DNA of 64,000 nt from Lunularia cruciata (taxonomy: Eukaryota; Streptophyta; Marchantiopsida; Lunulariales; Lunulariaceae): NCBI GenBank assembly GCA_948567375.1, contig OX419761.1:60611089-60675088 (forward strand), written 5' to 3'. The translations under genes and the position numbers were made by a program. Below, piece by piece: positions 20,365 to 31,137 of this stretch. The stretch's first letter is position 1. Each line of letters begins with the position of its first letter. A model generated the notes under the pieces. It was not told where the DNA came from, did no database searches, and saw only the letters and a list, made by a program, of their open reading frames with translations.

Positions 20365-22340
20365 ACACATCCTTCTATTATGCCCAACTCATCCACATGC
20401 TCCACAGTTCCTTCCAATATTGTTTGCTTGAACAATCTTGAGCCGATGGATCTCTATGCAGGCTTGATTTTAGTTGATATTTTTTCACCAATCTATTATC
20501 CTTTTGGCTTTTGTGGAAGTGGATTTTTAGGATCTTGCTTTCTTCCAAAAGCAAGATCCGCAACCTATGCATGAGCAATTTCCTACTGCAAAGCTGACCA
20601 AATGATAAACTTATCCGCTAGAATGCACAAATGTTGTTGAAAATTGTCATACTATTGGTCATTCCACCATGACACTCCTATGTGTATTTGTTATAGTCTT
20701 CTTGGATGTGCCATTGTGCATGAACCCATGCAATGTCTATAGGTTTGCCGTTCTCTATATGCGGCTTAATGTCATATGTACAAGGAAACCACATTGTCTT
20801 TCCAAAGGTGTTATTGCATGATAGCAAAGGCTTGTCAATTGTCATTGCTCTAGAGACATGTTGTTGTTGCTCTTCAAGTTTCCTAAGTGAAAATGTAGAA
20901 ACTTGACCTACAAGCTTTGAGAAAAGATTATTTTCAAGGCCATATAGAATGCATATTCTCTCAAACAAGACAACTAATTTGTACTCTATGAGTTGGTGCA
21001 AGAGAACTTGTGCCATCCTCTCATGAACTTGGAGTCTCCTATCAAAACTTGCAAAAATTTTCTTTAGAGCAACATGTGTGCCTTCCACTACGGAAGTTGC
21101 AAAATTTCCAAAATGAAGACAATTGTTTGACCATGCTTTAACAAACTTATCTTCTGAGGTGGCCATGTTTCCACTATGAAAGTTGCAAAGTTCCCAAAAT
21201 GAAGAAAATTGTTTGACCATGCTTTAACAAACTTATCTTCTGAGGTACCTATGTTTGTTTGACATAGATCAAGGCTAGTTGTGCATTCATGAGCATAGTC
21301 TCCCAATGACTTTGGAAGTCTTGTTCATTCCTCATATTTCAAAGGTCTATCCAACATCATTCAAAAATTTATGCCAACATTCATCTTTGGGAAAATGCTT
21401 CTTGCATTGGGCAAGCACATTTTTATTGATATAACGTTATCACAACAAATGCTTGGACTTGTGAAAAACTAACTCAATGGTGCTTACCAAAGCTAATTCT
21501 CAATTGGTAATCATAACTTTGGGAACAACTAATCTTCTAAAAGATCAACCATCTTGCATCTAAGCCCATGTTTAGTAGATTGTTTATTCCTTCTTGAGGA
21601 AGGCAAAGCAAGAGAAAAAAAAGTTGTGTTAAGACCCATAAGTCCAACCATTTTGAGGAGGTGCATTTGAAACCCGTTTGTCTTATATGTGCAATCCATG
21701 AGCAAGTACTTATGTGCTAGAGCAATGGAATCCCAATGTGCAAAAAAAAAAGTGTAACATGACCGTCATAGCTGCACAAGAATTCAAACTTGAAGTTGCT
21801 CCTTTGCAATTCTTCCAACAATGTCTCAATTGGAGATAAACTTGCCAACTTCTCAAGACTCTTTTTGCTTTGTATTTATATCAACGTGGATATGGCCAAA
21901 ACTAATGGGCCTTCTTGGTGAAGCACTATCAATATCTGTTAAGCAACAATACATATAGTTGTTAATTGCTCAGCTTTCTTGATTTGGGAAGAGTTGACCC
22001 TTTGATATATTTGGTGACTGTGCATATCCAATGAGAGCTGGTGATTGTGTTTGCTCTCCTTAACCAAAAGTACAACTATAATTGCCTTTCGTGCCAACAA
22101 TTTCAAAAAGGCAGCCCAAAATCCTAGTTCCAATGTTTTGTTGCCCTTTCTTTGCATGAAGCTCAAGCTCAAGCTCAAGGCAGTTTGAAAGTTACAGCCA
22201 CAATTGCATTGTAGGGTAACATGCAGGTCTCCATCAGACCGATTGATGGTGATGGCATATCTGTTCTGAAGAGCAATGCTTTTGACATAAGAAATGAGGT
22301 CTTCACATTTAGGAAAGCTGGTGGCCTCATCAAATTGCAT
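20365..22340 (-). pseudogene. MULE transposase (FAR1/MuDR-like), decayed
   Basis: Minus strand, N to C. 22340-21939 is a 133-codon frame with the FAR1/MuDR N-terminal zinc-binding-like part (SYVKSIALQNRYAITINRS, LQCNCGC). Near 21700-21640 the RNase-H-fold strand MDCTYKTNGFQMHLLKMVG holds the first catalytic Asp. Near 21514-21488 the second catalytic motif, normally TDRELAL, reads TN-stop-ELAL, so the second Asp is lost and a stop lies within the motif. RYINKNVLAQCKKHFPKDE follows (21437-21382; usually wHI.kNv). 21306-20678 holds ATSVVEGTHVALKK and QLIEYKLVVLFERI. At 20406-20365 a CCHC knuckle (CGAC....GHNRRMC) has an internal stop. A block around 21135-21270 repeats the EDKFVKAWSNN...FGNFAT segment. 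With several stops and shifts the enzyme is dead. Confidence 0.82.
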
Positions 22341-22397
22341 TGCAAGCTGCCAGAAGAGGGAGCAAGAAGCAAGGAAGGAATTTGATGGGAGGTGGGT

Positions 22398-22463
22398 TGG
22401 GGAGGAGGAGGAGGAGGAGGGAGGAGGAGGAAGAAGGGAGGAGGGGGGGGGGGGGGAGGAAGG
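22398..22463. repeat. GGA/G low-complexity tract inside the MULE
   Basis: An almost pure GGAGGAGGA run passing into a run of sixteen G residues just inside the right TIR. On the transposase strand it is a C/T-rich tract upstream of the N-terminal frame. Microsatellite expansion is the simplest explanation; the G run could form a quadruplex. Confidence 0.9.
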
Positions 22464-22676
22464 GGTATATGGGTGGCAATAGCAAAAAATAGGGTGGCAA
22501 TACCCATTCCCTATTTATCTCCTTCTTGAAGCTACTGTAAAATTTGATGTTTTGTGATTATACATGCTTTTCCTCTTTGTTAGAAAATGCAGTCCCCATG
22601 ACCTCTCTCATAAAGCCCATTAAACATAAATCAGAGGACAACAAGAAATAAGGTGGTTCACCCCCTATCCTAGAAG

Positions 22677-23742
22677 CTACCCCTGTGCCAATTTTTGCAA
22701 ATTGATCTCACCATTTGTCACAGCTTCCCTCATAAAATGATGTCTCACATCAATATGCTTTGTCCTTGAATGATATACTTCATTCTTGCCCAAGTGAATA
22801 ACACTTTGGCTATAACAAAAAAGTGTGGAATTCATGTTAGGGAGTCCTACATCCTTGGCTAATCTTTGTAGCCATATTGCCTCTTTGGCAGCCTTAATTG
22901 TTGCCATATATTCTGCCTCTATAATAGAAACGAGAAATAGTAGATTGGAGAGTAGACTTCCAACTTACTACATAACCAACAAGTGTAAAAGCAAATCTTG
23001 TTGTAGACCTTCTCTTATCAAAGTCTCCGGAAAAATCAGAATCTATATACCCTGTAATTCCTCCTTCTTGGTCCTTCTCCACATCAAAGATAATGCCAAT
23101 ATTTATAGTCCCTTTCAAGTAACAAAATATCCACTTCACAACTTGCTAATCTTGTTTACATGGATTTGCCATGTATCTACTCACCATACTCATGGCATAT
23201 GAGATATCTAGTCTAGTGCAGACCATATCATACATCAAACTCCCAATAGCACTAGCATAAGGAATATTTTAGATTACTTTCTCTCCTCCTCATTTGATGG
23301 ATATTGCTCCAATGATATCTTGAAATGACTTGCCATTGGAGTGTTCATAGGTTTTGCATTCTCCATGCCAAACCAAGCAAGTAAATTTTCCAAATATCTC
23401 CTTTGAGATATCCATAGCTTTCCCTTGCTCCTTACTTTGTGGATTTCAATCCCAAGCAACCTCTTTGAAAAATCCAAGTCCTTCATATCAAACTCCTTAC
23501 CAAGTTGTGCTTTCAATTTCTCCACCTCAACCATATCTTCTAAAGCAATCAGTATATCATCTACATATAGTACTAAGATGATAAAATCAAATACTCTAGG
23601 TCCATGTAGCTTCTTGAGGTACACACAACATTCTGATTCACTTTTATTAAATCCATGATTCAATATGAAAGCATCAAATTTCATGGGAAAGCTTTAGTCC
23701 ATATAAAGACTTTTGTAACCTGCAAACCAAGTTCTGGTTCCT
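22677..23742 (-). pseudogene. Copia element, C-terminal half of RT and RNase H
   Basis: Minus strand. The order is SLYGL, FDAFILNHGFNKSESECCVY, the catalytic LYVDDILIA box, QLGKEFDMKDLDFSKRLLGIEI and RYLENLLAWFGMENAKPMNTP. RNase H follows (GYIDSDFSGDFDKRRSTTRFAF, EAIWLQRLAKDVGL and the HIDVRHHFMRE motif). The wording is that of Tork/TNT1-94-type Ty1/copia elements. The matching N-terminal half of RT and the integrase lie at 62573-64000; the two are separated by the 38.8 kb gypsy block with an exact target duplication. Old fossil with a few breaks. Confidence 0.92.
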
Positions 23743-23747
23743 TGGTA
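23743..23747. repeat. Target-site duplication TGGTA, left copy
   Basis: TGGTA immediately precedes the LTR start TGTGGTACC at 23748 and recurs immediately after the LTR end TGTCACA at 62568-62572. Five bases is the usual gypsy duplication length. Both copies lie in the same spot of the copia RT. Confidence 0.88.
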
Positions 23748-26700
23748 TGTGGTACCTTCATTTCTGCTTTTTTTTAAAGTTTTTATCCTATTTTGAAGAA
23801 GTGTATAGACAAAGTTGTATTGAACTTGTATAACATTGGAAGGCAAAGAATGCTGTCTTTGGGGTTGTAATCCAAAGTAAAGTGACTTTGTGTCAAAAAC
23901 AAAGTACTCGGATTGGTCCTGTCAGCATCCAACTCGACGTAATGAGACTTCGTCTTGGGGTGCTCAACCCAAGGCAAGGACAATGCAACAACTTTCCTTT
24001 GGGGTTGGACATTCAAGAAGGTACTACACACGAAAATGGCTGTCCTATGAGCAGGGGAAAATTGACTTTGATAGAAGAGGAGCATGCAAAGGTATGATTT
24101 CTTAGTAGAAGATTGAAGTGAAGAGAGACCGGGGAGACACACCACTATAAGATTTGGGATTCAGACAAAGAGAGGAAGAATGACAAGTAACTTCCCATTA
24201 CCATTAAGAAGTTGTCTTGAGGGAGATTGTGGAAAAGGGATTGTAGTAAGAGACGCCTTTGTGCATCAAGAGGAAGTCAAGATTGTCAGTCCGAGAATTG
24301 GGAGGAAGAGTTTTCACAATTCCAAAGAGGAGGAGAGTAAGATGGGAGGTGGAAAGAAGAACTCAGAATTTGCAGTGGGAAATCATGCAATTTTGAGGTT
24401 AGATGTGATTGCCATGATTGACGTCTTGAGCAGGCTTTGGATCACGTTTTTGGCATGGAATAGAACCTTAGCTTTCTAGGTTTCATGACCGAGATAATAG
24501 AGAGTAAGTGTTTGGAAGGACCTGAGGTAGAAGAGAAGAGAGGAAATCTGGCTTGTTGGACAAAGTCGGATTGGAGGTTAGTACTCGGAAGAGAGGCTAG
24601 TGAGGAGAAGGGAGCCACATTCTTGGAGAGAGGAGAGGTAGCCAAAGAAACCCAAGAAGTAAGAGATGCCTTTTCTTCAAAATGCACAAAGAATGGATAT
24701 AAGGTCATATTTTATAAGGACTTTATGAGGAGAGGTATCATAGGAGCAATTGATGGCCATCTTCAAGTTGGAGCAAATCACTTATGTGATGAAACACCGA
24801 GCGGTGTTTTTCCATAAGATGTTTGCAAAGAAACCCATCAATTGAGCAAAGTGCTTTTATTAGCATGCAAGATAGATGGTGTGGAATTTACAAGATAAAA
24901 TGCCTCCAGACTAAATTGTACCTTTTGCAACCCATTTTTATTTGGGATTGAATCTATCAAATGCGGCGGAACGACAAAAGATGGTGTCACACTTCCATCC
25001 TAACTTGAGGAGAGATGCTGATGCAGACAAGCAATAGTACATTCTTCAAATTAGAAGCAGTGATGAGTACTATGCACAGATGGGGCAGAGCATAAGATTG
25101 GCGGTAACTTCTCCAAAGCCAAAGAAGAGGAGTCAACCCAAAGAAGAAGTGGCGGCTGTGAGACCACAAAAGACTAGGAAAGTGAACTCAAGGAAGGACA
25201 TGGTGGTAATAGCATTGCCAGAGGAAGAATCAGAAGGTGAGGCTGAGTATAAGTTAGAGGACTCAAAGAGAGAAGAGGAACCTGAACTCACATTAGCAGC
25301 CCTACCACTCCGTAAGAAGAGGAAGTTCCAAAGAAATTGGAGAAGAAGGTTATCATTTAGAGAGGAATCAGATCAAGAAGAAGTGCAAGACATGAGGCGG
25401 TGCCAAGTTAGAGGAAGGAAATAGAAAGTGAGAATTTGGGGAGCAAGAAATCAATTCCAATCAGATGACTCTGACTATCAGGCAAAGAAGAGATGAAGAA
25501 TGAAGAAAGGCTAAAAGAAGAATGGACCCAGACCAGACGGGTGGAGTATCTAAGGGAGATTGTCTGCATGTTGTTGATGATGATAGAGAAGAAGAAGAAA
25601 GAAATGCAGCCAAAGTATCCTAAGGTAAAAAATGTGTTGCAAGTGCAGGAGCGATTAGAAGTAGAAAACTCAGAGTTGAAGGAGAGGATAACCTGAGGAG
25701 AGGAGCAAAGGGAGATATTGCGAGTAGGTGCAGTAGTACAAAATCAGATAATTGAAAATTTAAAGATAGAAGTAGGGAGTAAAGATAAGATAATAGAGCA
25801 AAATGTCATAGCCATGGAAAGACATAAAGCTGAGTATGAAATCTTGAAGCAACAATTTGCTGATTCTCAAATAAAGGTCATCCATGCCATGGCAAGGGTA
25901 GCAAATGAGCACAAACTCAACCAAGTGATACAGAGTGTAGAAGAGAAGACACAACCATGGCAAGGAGAGTTGAAATAGAGAAGAAGAAAGATTGTAGGAA
26001 CTATTTTGTAATCTGGAAGAGAAGATAGTGCAAAAAGAGAAGGAGAAGGAAAATGTGAAGGCCGAGTTTGAGGCAGAACTGGCAATGTACTGAGAAGATT
26101 GGCAGGCAAATAGGGAACGTGAGAGAAAGATGAGGCTCGAGCTATTGAAAGAGATAGTAGTGAAGATGAATGCAATGTTGAGTACCAAAGCTAGTATAAG
26201 AATTGAAGAAACAAGGTTGTATGAGTTGAGATTGTTGGTGCAAGAGACAAGGAGAAGAAATGGAAAGGATAAGGACTTGAATGCATTACTAGTTGGTCTT
26301 AGAACTTGTGTAGATAGGAAGATATTGGAAGTGGAAGACAATATCATGATTAGATTAGACTTAGTTGAGTTAGGAGTAGATAAATTTTGGAATGATGTAA
26401 GAGTGAAACCTGAAGAGAAGAAATGGAAAGGATAAGGACTTGAATGCATTACTAGTTGGTCTTAGAACTTGTGTAGATAGGAAGATATTGGAAGTGAAAG
26501 ACAATATCATGATTAGATTAGACTTAGTTGAGTTAGGAGTAGATAAACTTTGGAATGATGTAAGAGTGAAACCTGAAGTAGAGGAAGTATGAGTACAAAT
26601 ATCTTCAAAGTTGCCATTGGAGGTATTAGAGAAGGATGGGTTGCAAGAAGAAGATGTATGTAGGTTGCCCATGATGGTAATTGCAAATTAGGAGGAAGAG

Positions 26701-27607
26701 GTGTTAGAATTAGAAGAAGAGGTAGTAGTTGTAAAACCTAAGGATAGAGTAGTATGTGGAGTTACTTTGGGTTTGGAAGCCAAAGAAGAAGTAGACAGCG
26801 GATTGGAGTAGTAAAAGATTCAAGATTTTGAAGGGCAAATATGAAGAGGTGCATTGTTATTTCAGATCTATAGGTTGGTAAAGTTGTTAGGAAATGGTAT
26901 ATTAGTTAGATAACTACTGAAAAGCTCTGCCTATTTAAAGGAGGCATTTGTAGTATGTTGTTGTTAAGTGCTCATAATTCTAAGAATAAATAAAACAAAG
27001 GGTTGTGAAGCAATGCTCATTGCTTGAGCTTAATTTTGAGTATCAACTTTGCATTTGTAATTGTGAGTGTGTGGAGAATTTTGAAGTTCAAGTCAGTGTG
27101 CATGTTGGATGTTGGATTCCACAACCGTGATCTTCATCTTGTGTTTTTGATCTTGAGTGAAGTGCAATCAAAGCAATGCATTGATAGATCTGAGAGGAAT
27201 TGTAGTGTTTGTAGTATTTTGCAATTGTGAGTGCAGTGCAGTGTTGATGTGAAGCAATTTTGATCAAGGAAGTTGTGCCTTCAATGGAGAGGTGGAACAC
27301 AATTCTGAGGCGAAAGTGTTTTGAAGTGAAGTGCCATTTTGGAGAAAGATTGAATCATCACAATCAAGATTGTTTGGAAAGATTTGATGGATTTGTGATT
27401 AAGAAGTGTTAATTTGTGAAAAGACTGTGCGTTAGTGCTTGTTACTCTCTTTTGGTTGTGGTTTCTACCCAAGAGTCTAAAGAAGAAATTAAGAAGAACC
27501 ACATTTGTGACATTGGACTTTGTATTTGGACATTTCTGACCAGTATTTCTACAAGAACAAACTTTATTACCTGATTACCGCAAAAGTGATATTGCCGGGT
27601 TGTCACA
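23748..27607 (+). repeat. Left LTR of the outer gypsy element (3,860 bp)
   Basis: Starts TGTGGTACCTTC and ends GGGTTGTCACA. It carries the U3 coding region in decayed form (24180-26820), with the boxes EFAVGNHAILRLDVIA, KTRKVNSRKDMVVIA and the coiled coil (NQIIENLKIEV, EYEILKQQFADSQI). TATA-like boxes are at 24146-24154 (CTATAAGAT) and 26931-26940 (CTATTTAAAG); AATAAATAAA lies at 26985. This LTR and the one at 58996 form a subfamily distinct from E1 and the copies at 40162-58995, for example in the GTTAGATAACTACT word before the second TATA. Many breaks in the coding part. Confidence 0.9.
26252..26577 (+). repeat. 163-bp tandem duplication inside the left LTR
   Basis: Units 26252-26414 and 26415-26577 are adjacent and nearly identical, each opening GAGAAGAAATGGAAAGGATA and ending GTGAAACCTGAA. 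The partner LTR at 58996-62567 has a single copy, so the duplication arose after insertion. Confidence 0.9.
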
Positions 27608-27614
27608 TGATTTT

Positions 27615-30011
27615 TGGTGCCTTTGTCGAGGATACAAATCTCAAAAGTGGAAGAATACAAAGCCAACAAATACCCCTGGGCTGTCAACATTGCTTCAATA
27701 CTAGCCAGTTCTTTGGGTCCATCAAGTTCAATTGTACCTCAACCAACTCTGTAGAGCCAAATAATGACTTTGTTACCCGTCACTTGACACGCATATCAGA
27801 AGTACAAGGGGACAAAACAAGACAAGGATCCAAACAAATTCATCAAAGAATTCAAAGTCATCTCCTTTGCCAACAAGGAGCATGACTCTATGGATTGCTT
27901 GCATATTTTTCCAAGTCTGCTCCGCAAGAAAGTTGAGAGCTGGTACACACATGTAACCCAAAAGGAGTTCGTGCATACGGATTGGGCAGATTTGAGAAAT
28001 AACTTTTTGGAACAATTTTGAGAAGTTGACTATGATACAAGTGTCTTTGCGGCACTTGACAATTTGGACCAAGGAAAGAAGGAGAAGTTGAGAGACTACT
28101 CTGAGCAGTTCATGGCTCTCTTGAACCAAGTCCTAAAGCAGTCCGGTGTGGTAGGTTACTCTGATGCCCAAGCCATTACTTAGTTCCTGGGACAACTTTC
28201 ACCAAAGATTCGGATCTTTGCCAAGGAGAGGAATGTACCTTCCATGGATAAGGTACTCAAACACGTTGCTTGGTACAAGGAAGCTCACTCTCACTCTTTT
28301 GGTAACCAAAGGAATCAAGAGAAGAAAGGCAAGAAGCCTAGAAGAAGAGCTTCTTGTAGTACATCCCCTTCTTTGGAGGAATCCTCCACATCTTTGAATT
28401 CTTCATCAAAATCCAAAGAAGATTCAAAGCCACAAAGAATACAAAGATATGGGAGAAAGAAACCTTTGACACCTCTAGTGAATTATGTAAATAAGGTTGA
28501 TAATAAGTTGGATACTCTTATAAAAGAGTTTGCAGATTTTTAGATCCAAATGATTGGAGCAAAGGACTAAAGGAAGTCTCCTTCATTTGGAAGATCCAAT
28601 GTGTGATGCACTACGTGTGGCAAGTTGGTCCATGCAAACACGGAATGCCACACTCGTAATGCATTTCCGGTGCAACAAATTGATTGTGTTCTAGGCTAGG
28701 ACCAAAGAGAAGAAGAAGAGGCAGCATACCAGACTCAAGAGGTACAACTTCAAGTGGGCACATCGTACCAAGGTCCAACGTATGGGCCAAGGGAGTATAA
28801 CAATAATGCTCCTCCCCAAAGACCACCAATGGGCAACAAAAATTGACCTCAAAATGTTACACCTAGAGCATGTTATAATTGTGGCTCGATGGGACATTGG
28901 TCTCCAAACTGCCTGGAGCCAAGATGGAAAATTCCCTTGTGTGGGAATTATAAGGGATCAGGTCATATGGGCAACCAATGCCCTCATCCACCAAACCCAA
29001 AGCTGGCTGTGAAATATGTACCAGCTGAGCGTGCTGCACTCCAGGTGAAAGGGGATACAACTATAAAATTGTATAACACTTGAGGAAGAGAGACCCAAGA
29101 AGGGAGTCTAGCTTCTGAAGGTGAATGGCTGGACCTCAAAATTTTGAAGGTTGAGACACGCTCAAGTAAGAAGAAGCGTGATCCCAAGGAACTAAGTACT
29201 ACCCCTTCATCTTCATGAAAGGCGAAGAGACTGCGCCCAAAGGCTATTCTTTCTGCCAAGGAGGAAAAGTTTCTAACAAAAGCTAAAGCTAAAGCTTTGC
29301 AGAAAAAAATCAAGGAAAGTAGTACTCAGAACAGAACAAGGAGATGAGTTTAGAGGAGGATATGAAGACGAAGCTTCCAATTTTTCCAGTGGACATCAAA
29401 TCCAAAGTGAAGGTTTTGATCCAAGCCAAGGTGGGTGAACCCAAAGAACATTGGGTCAAGACTACCAGTACCCCAATCACCATCATGAAGCACCCCAAAG
29501 TCAAATTTGAACATGGTGAGACTTCAAACCTAAAGACAAAGGTGAAGAAGGTGAAACTAGGAGGAGTACCTCAATACAATATTGTAGCGGATTTGGCATC
29601 CATGAGTGCAAATGTTACATTCAAGCAACTATGGGAATAAGTTGTATAAGAAGCAGCTAAGTTCAGCCCTCAAGAAAGTAAGGGCAATGTCTAAAAAAGA
29701 CATGCCAACCATTTATCATATTGAACATGAAGATTTGGGATCTCCCAAAGTTGATGCGGAGATTGTAGGGTGCATGATCACATTGATACCCATTGATTCA
29801 AGATTTGGTGTGAATGTCATGACAAAAGATACTGCAAATAGGTTGGGGTACCATATGTTTGAGCCAACACCCCGAGTTTTGAAATTTGCAGACCAAACCA
29901 GGAAGCGGCCATTGGGCATGCTGTCAAACACAACAACGATCATCAGAGGAATACCTTTAAACTATATTGCATTGAGACCAATAACAAAGACAGGTTACCC
30001 ATTGTTGATTG
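27615..30011 (+). pseudogene. Outer gypsy: primer site, gag, zinc knuckles, protease
   Basis: The primer site TGGTGCCTTTGTCGAGGA at 27615 is a decayed form of the tRNA-Asp-like site of E1. Gag capsid follows at about 27690-28600 (DNLDQGKKEKLRDYS-like and VLKHVAWYKEAHSHS segments, then a basic KKGKKPRRRAS tail). Knuckle-like CX2C...H...C sequences lie at 28610-28990. The lysine-rich spacer starts near 29140, and protease ends at the point where the PHD-bearing element enters (IPIDSRFGVNVMTKDTANRLGY near 29790). Order and wording match E1 throughout. Broken in about ten or more places. Confidence 0.88.
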
Positions 30012-31080
30012 TGTCACACCATTTGTAGTGTTGCATCTAGATTGCTCAGACACTGGAGTTATAGTGATAGGAGTTATAGGTATTTCAGCAATTTCCCATA
30101 GACTACTTTTTGATGGTCTGATTTTGTGTTTGGGTACTGACTTCACGGTGGGAGCCACCGTCACTTTCCACCATTGAGTGTGCCATCAGCGGGACCGTTA
30201 AGGTATTAGACCTAGCTTGAGTCCATGGTATAATTTTGAAGTGCAACTCCAGAGATCTCACTTCTCTAAGGAGTTTTGCCAGTTTAGAGGAGTTTTGCAG
30301 ATTTGGAGGAGTTTTGCCACATTTGGAGAGGGTTCAAAGTGGCAAGAAGACAGGCCTCACTTGGCTGAATTTTGGCATTTTGAGGCTTCAAGGCATAGGG
30401 CTGTGGGCTATGAGAGGCTGTGAAGGCCTAGAAGGGCCAGCTTGCTGGCATGAGGCTAGCTAGTTTAGAGTAGATCTTGGTCATTGTTTGGCAAAATCTG
30501 CCCATCTTGCTAGATTGGGCGCAATAGGGTTTGACCCCTAGATCTCTTGTTCCTAGACTAGTGCCCTAGCCAATTGGTCCACCCTCACTTGTTATCTTAG
30601 TGACTGTGCCACTGTTATCTATACATTTGTAGCTTTAGCTAGGAGAGGCAATTTGATCCCATTCTTGGTGGTCCTGGTAGCTTAGGATGTAGATACAAAC
30701 TTCTCTTATGTCAAATGCCAAATGGTGGCAAGTCAATCCCATGTTGCCTTATGAGATAGAGGGTTTTCATTTAGATTTCTTGTGATTGGACTTCCTCCAT
30801 TCTTTTCTTCCTATTTTTGCACCACATTTGTGTGAGGTGCCCTAAATCTAGAGCGTTGGTGCTTTGGTGTGCTCTCGATAGTGAGGCTAGAGTGATGACC
30901 AATCAGACTATCTTTTTTTCTCTCTGGTGAGGCAAGAAGTGATGATTTGTAGACCGTGAGAGTGCATGTTGTGATGGCAAGTTATTTGTTGCCTTTTCCC
31001 CTAGTGTAGTTATCTCAATTAGAGTTACATTGATGGGTGGTGTATTGGTACTTGGTGGTGTTGGCAATTGGTGGAGTATT
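30012..31080 (+). repeat. Left terminal repeat of the PHD-bearing element
   Basis: The first 260 bases (TGTCACACCATTTGTAGTG onward) match 38633-38895, sharing CATCTAGATTGCTC, TTTCCCATAGACTACTTT and TTAGACCTAGCTTGAGTC/TCTAGACCTAGCTTGAGTC. Beyond 30275 the two ends differ. A GGAGTTTTGC(C/A) word is repeated three times at 30268-30320. The inner boundary is uncertain; gag starts near 31138 and I see no clear primer site. Confidence 0.55.
30517..30587 (-). other. tRNA-like sequence (possible SINE head or tRNA pseudogene)
   Basis: On the minus strand TGGACCAATTGG fits the pol III A box, followed by CTAGGGCACTAGTCTAG as in a D-arm to anticodon-arm passage. GGGTCAAACCC sits where a B box should be, matching GGTTCRANNCC at 9 of 11 positions, with a T-arm-like GGG/CCC stem. 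The acceptor stem does not pair well, so it is not a working tRNA. It may be a tRNA-derived SINE fragment lodged in the terminal repeat. Confidence 0.35.
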
Positions 31081-31137
31081 TGCAATTGCGGTTTGTATTT
31101 GTACTTGTGTTTGCTGTTTGCAGGTTACTTTGTCATG

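Larger units (their letters stand above)
18964..22512 (-). mobile_element. MULE (Mutator-like) DNA transposon, non-autonomous by decay
   Basis: Imperfect terminal inverted repeats of about 41 bp bound the element: left 18964-19004 (AGGGAATTGCTATTGCC...GCCACCC) and right 22471-22512 in inverse complement (AGGGAATGGGTATTGCCACC...). Each arm itself contains two GC(T)AnTGCCACC words. A MULE/FAR1-type transposase is readable on the minus strand between the ends. The flanks TATTTTTA and TATTTATC agree at only 6 of 8 positions, so the expected 8-11 bp target duplication is decayed or misplaced. The element interrupts the end of the copia element. The 1.35 kb between the left TIR and the zinc knuckle (19005-20360) shows no coding signal and may be 3' untranslated. 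Confidence 0.85.
18720..22650 (-). repeat. Probable 3' LTR/end of the copia element, interrupted by a MULE
   Basis: Minus-strand sequence downstream of the copia RNase H (22677) runs through a purine-rich stretch (GGATAGGGGGTG near 22660) and continues on the far side of the MULE at 18963-18720. The inner part 18795-18925 has a second, related copy at 11515-11640, as expected of an LTR. I cannot fix exact LTR ends because the 5' LTR lies outside the window. Confidence 0.45.

Noticed and set aside
22294-22482. Plus-strand frame rich in Glu/Gly, and minus-strand proline-rich frame at 22175-22507
   Set aside because: Both are translations of the GGA/G low-complexity tract and the transposase N-terminus in the wrong frames.
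25760-26449. 229-codon minus-strand frame opposite the LTR coiled coil
   Set aside because: Antisense to a purine-rich coiled-coil region, which tends to be open as Ser/Leu/Phe-rich sequence; no independent motif.
27024-27230. 68-codon frame MSLILSINFAFVIVSV, repeated in every LTR (42390, 46145, 53941, 61980)
   Set aside because: Lies in the R/U5 part downstream of the second TATA-like box. Its recurrence is explained by LTR copying; the region is better read as the leader of the element RNA, though an upstream ORF effect is possible.
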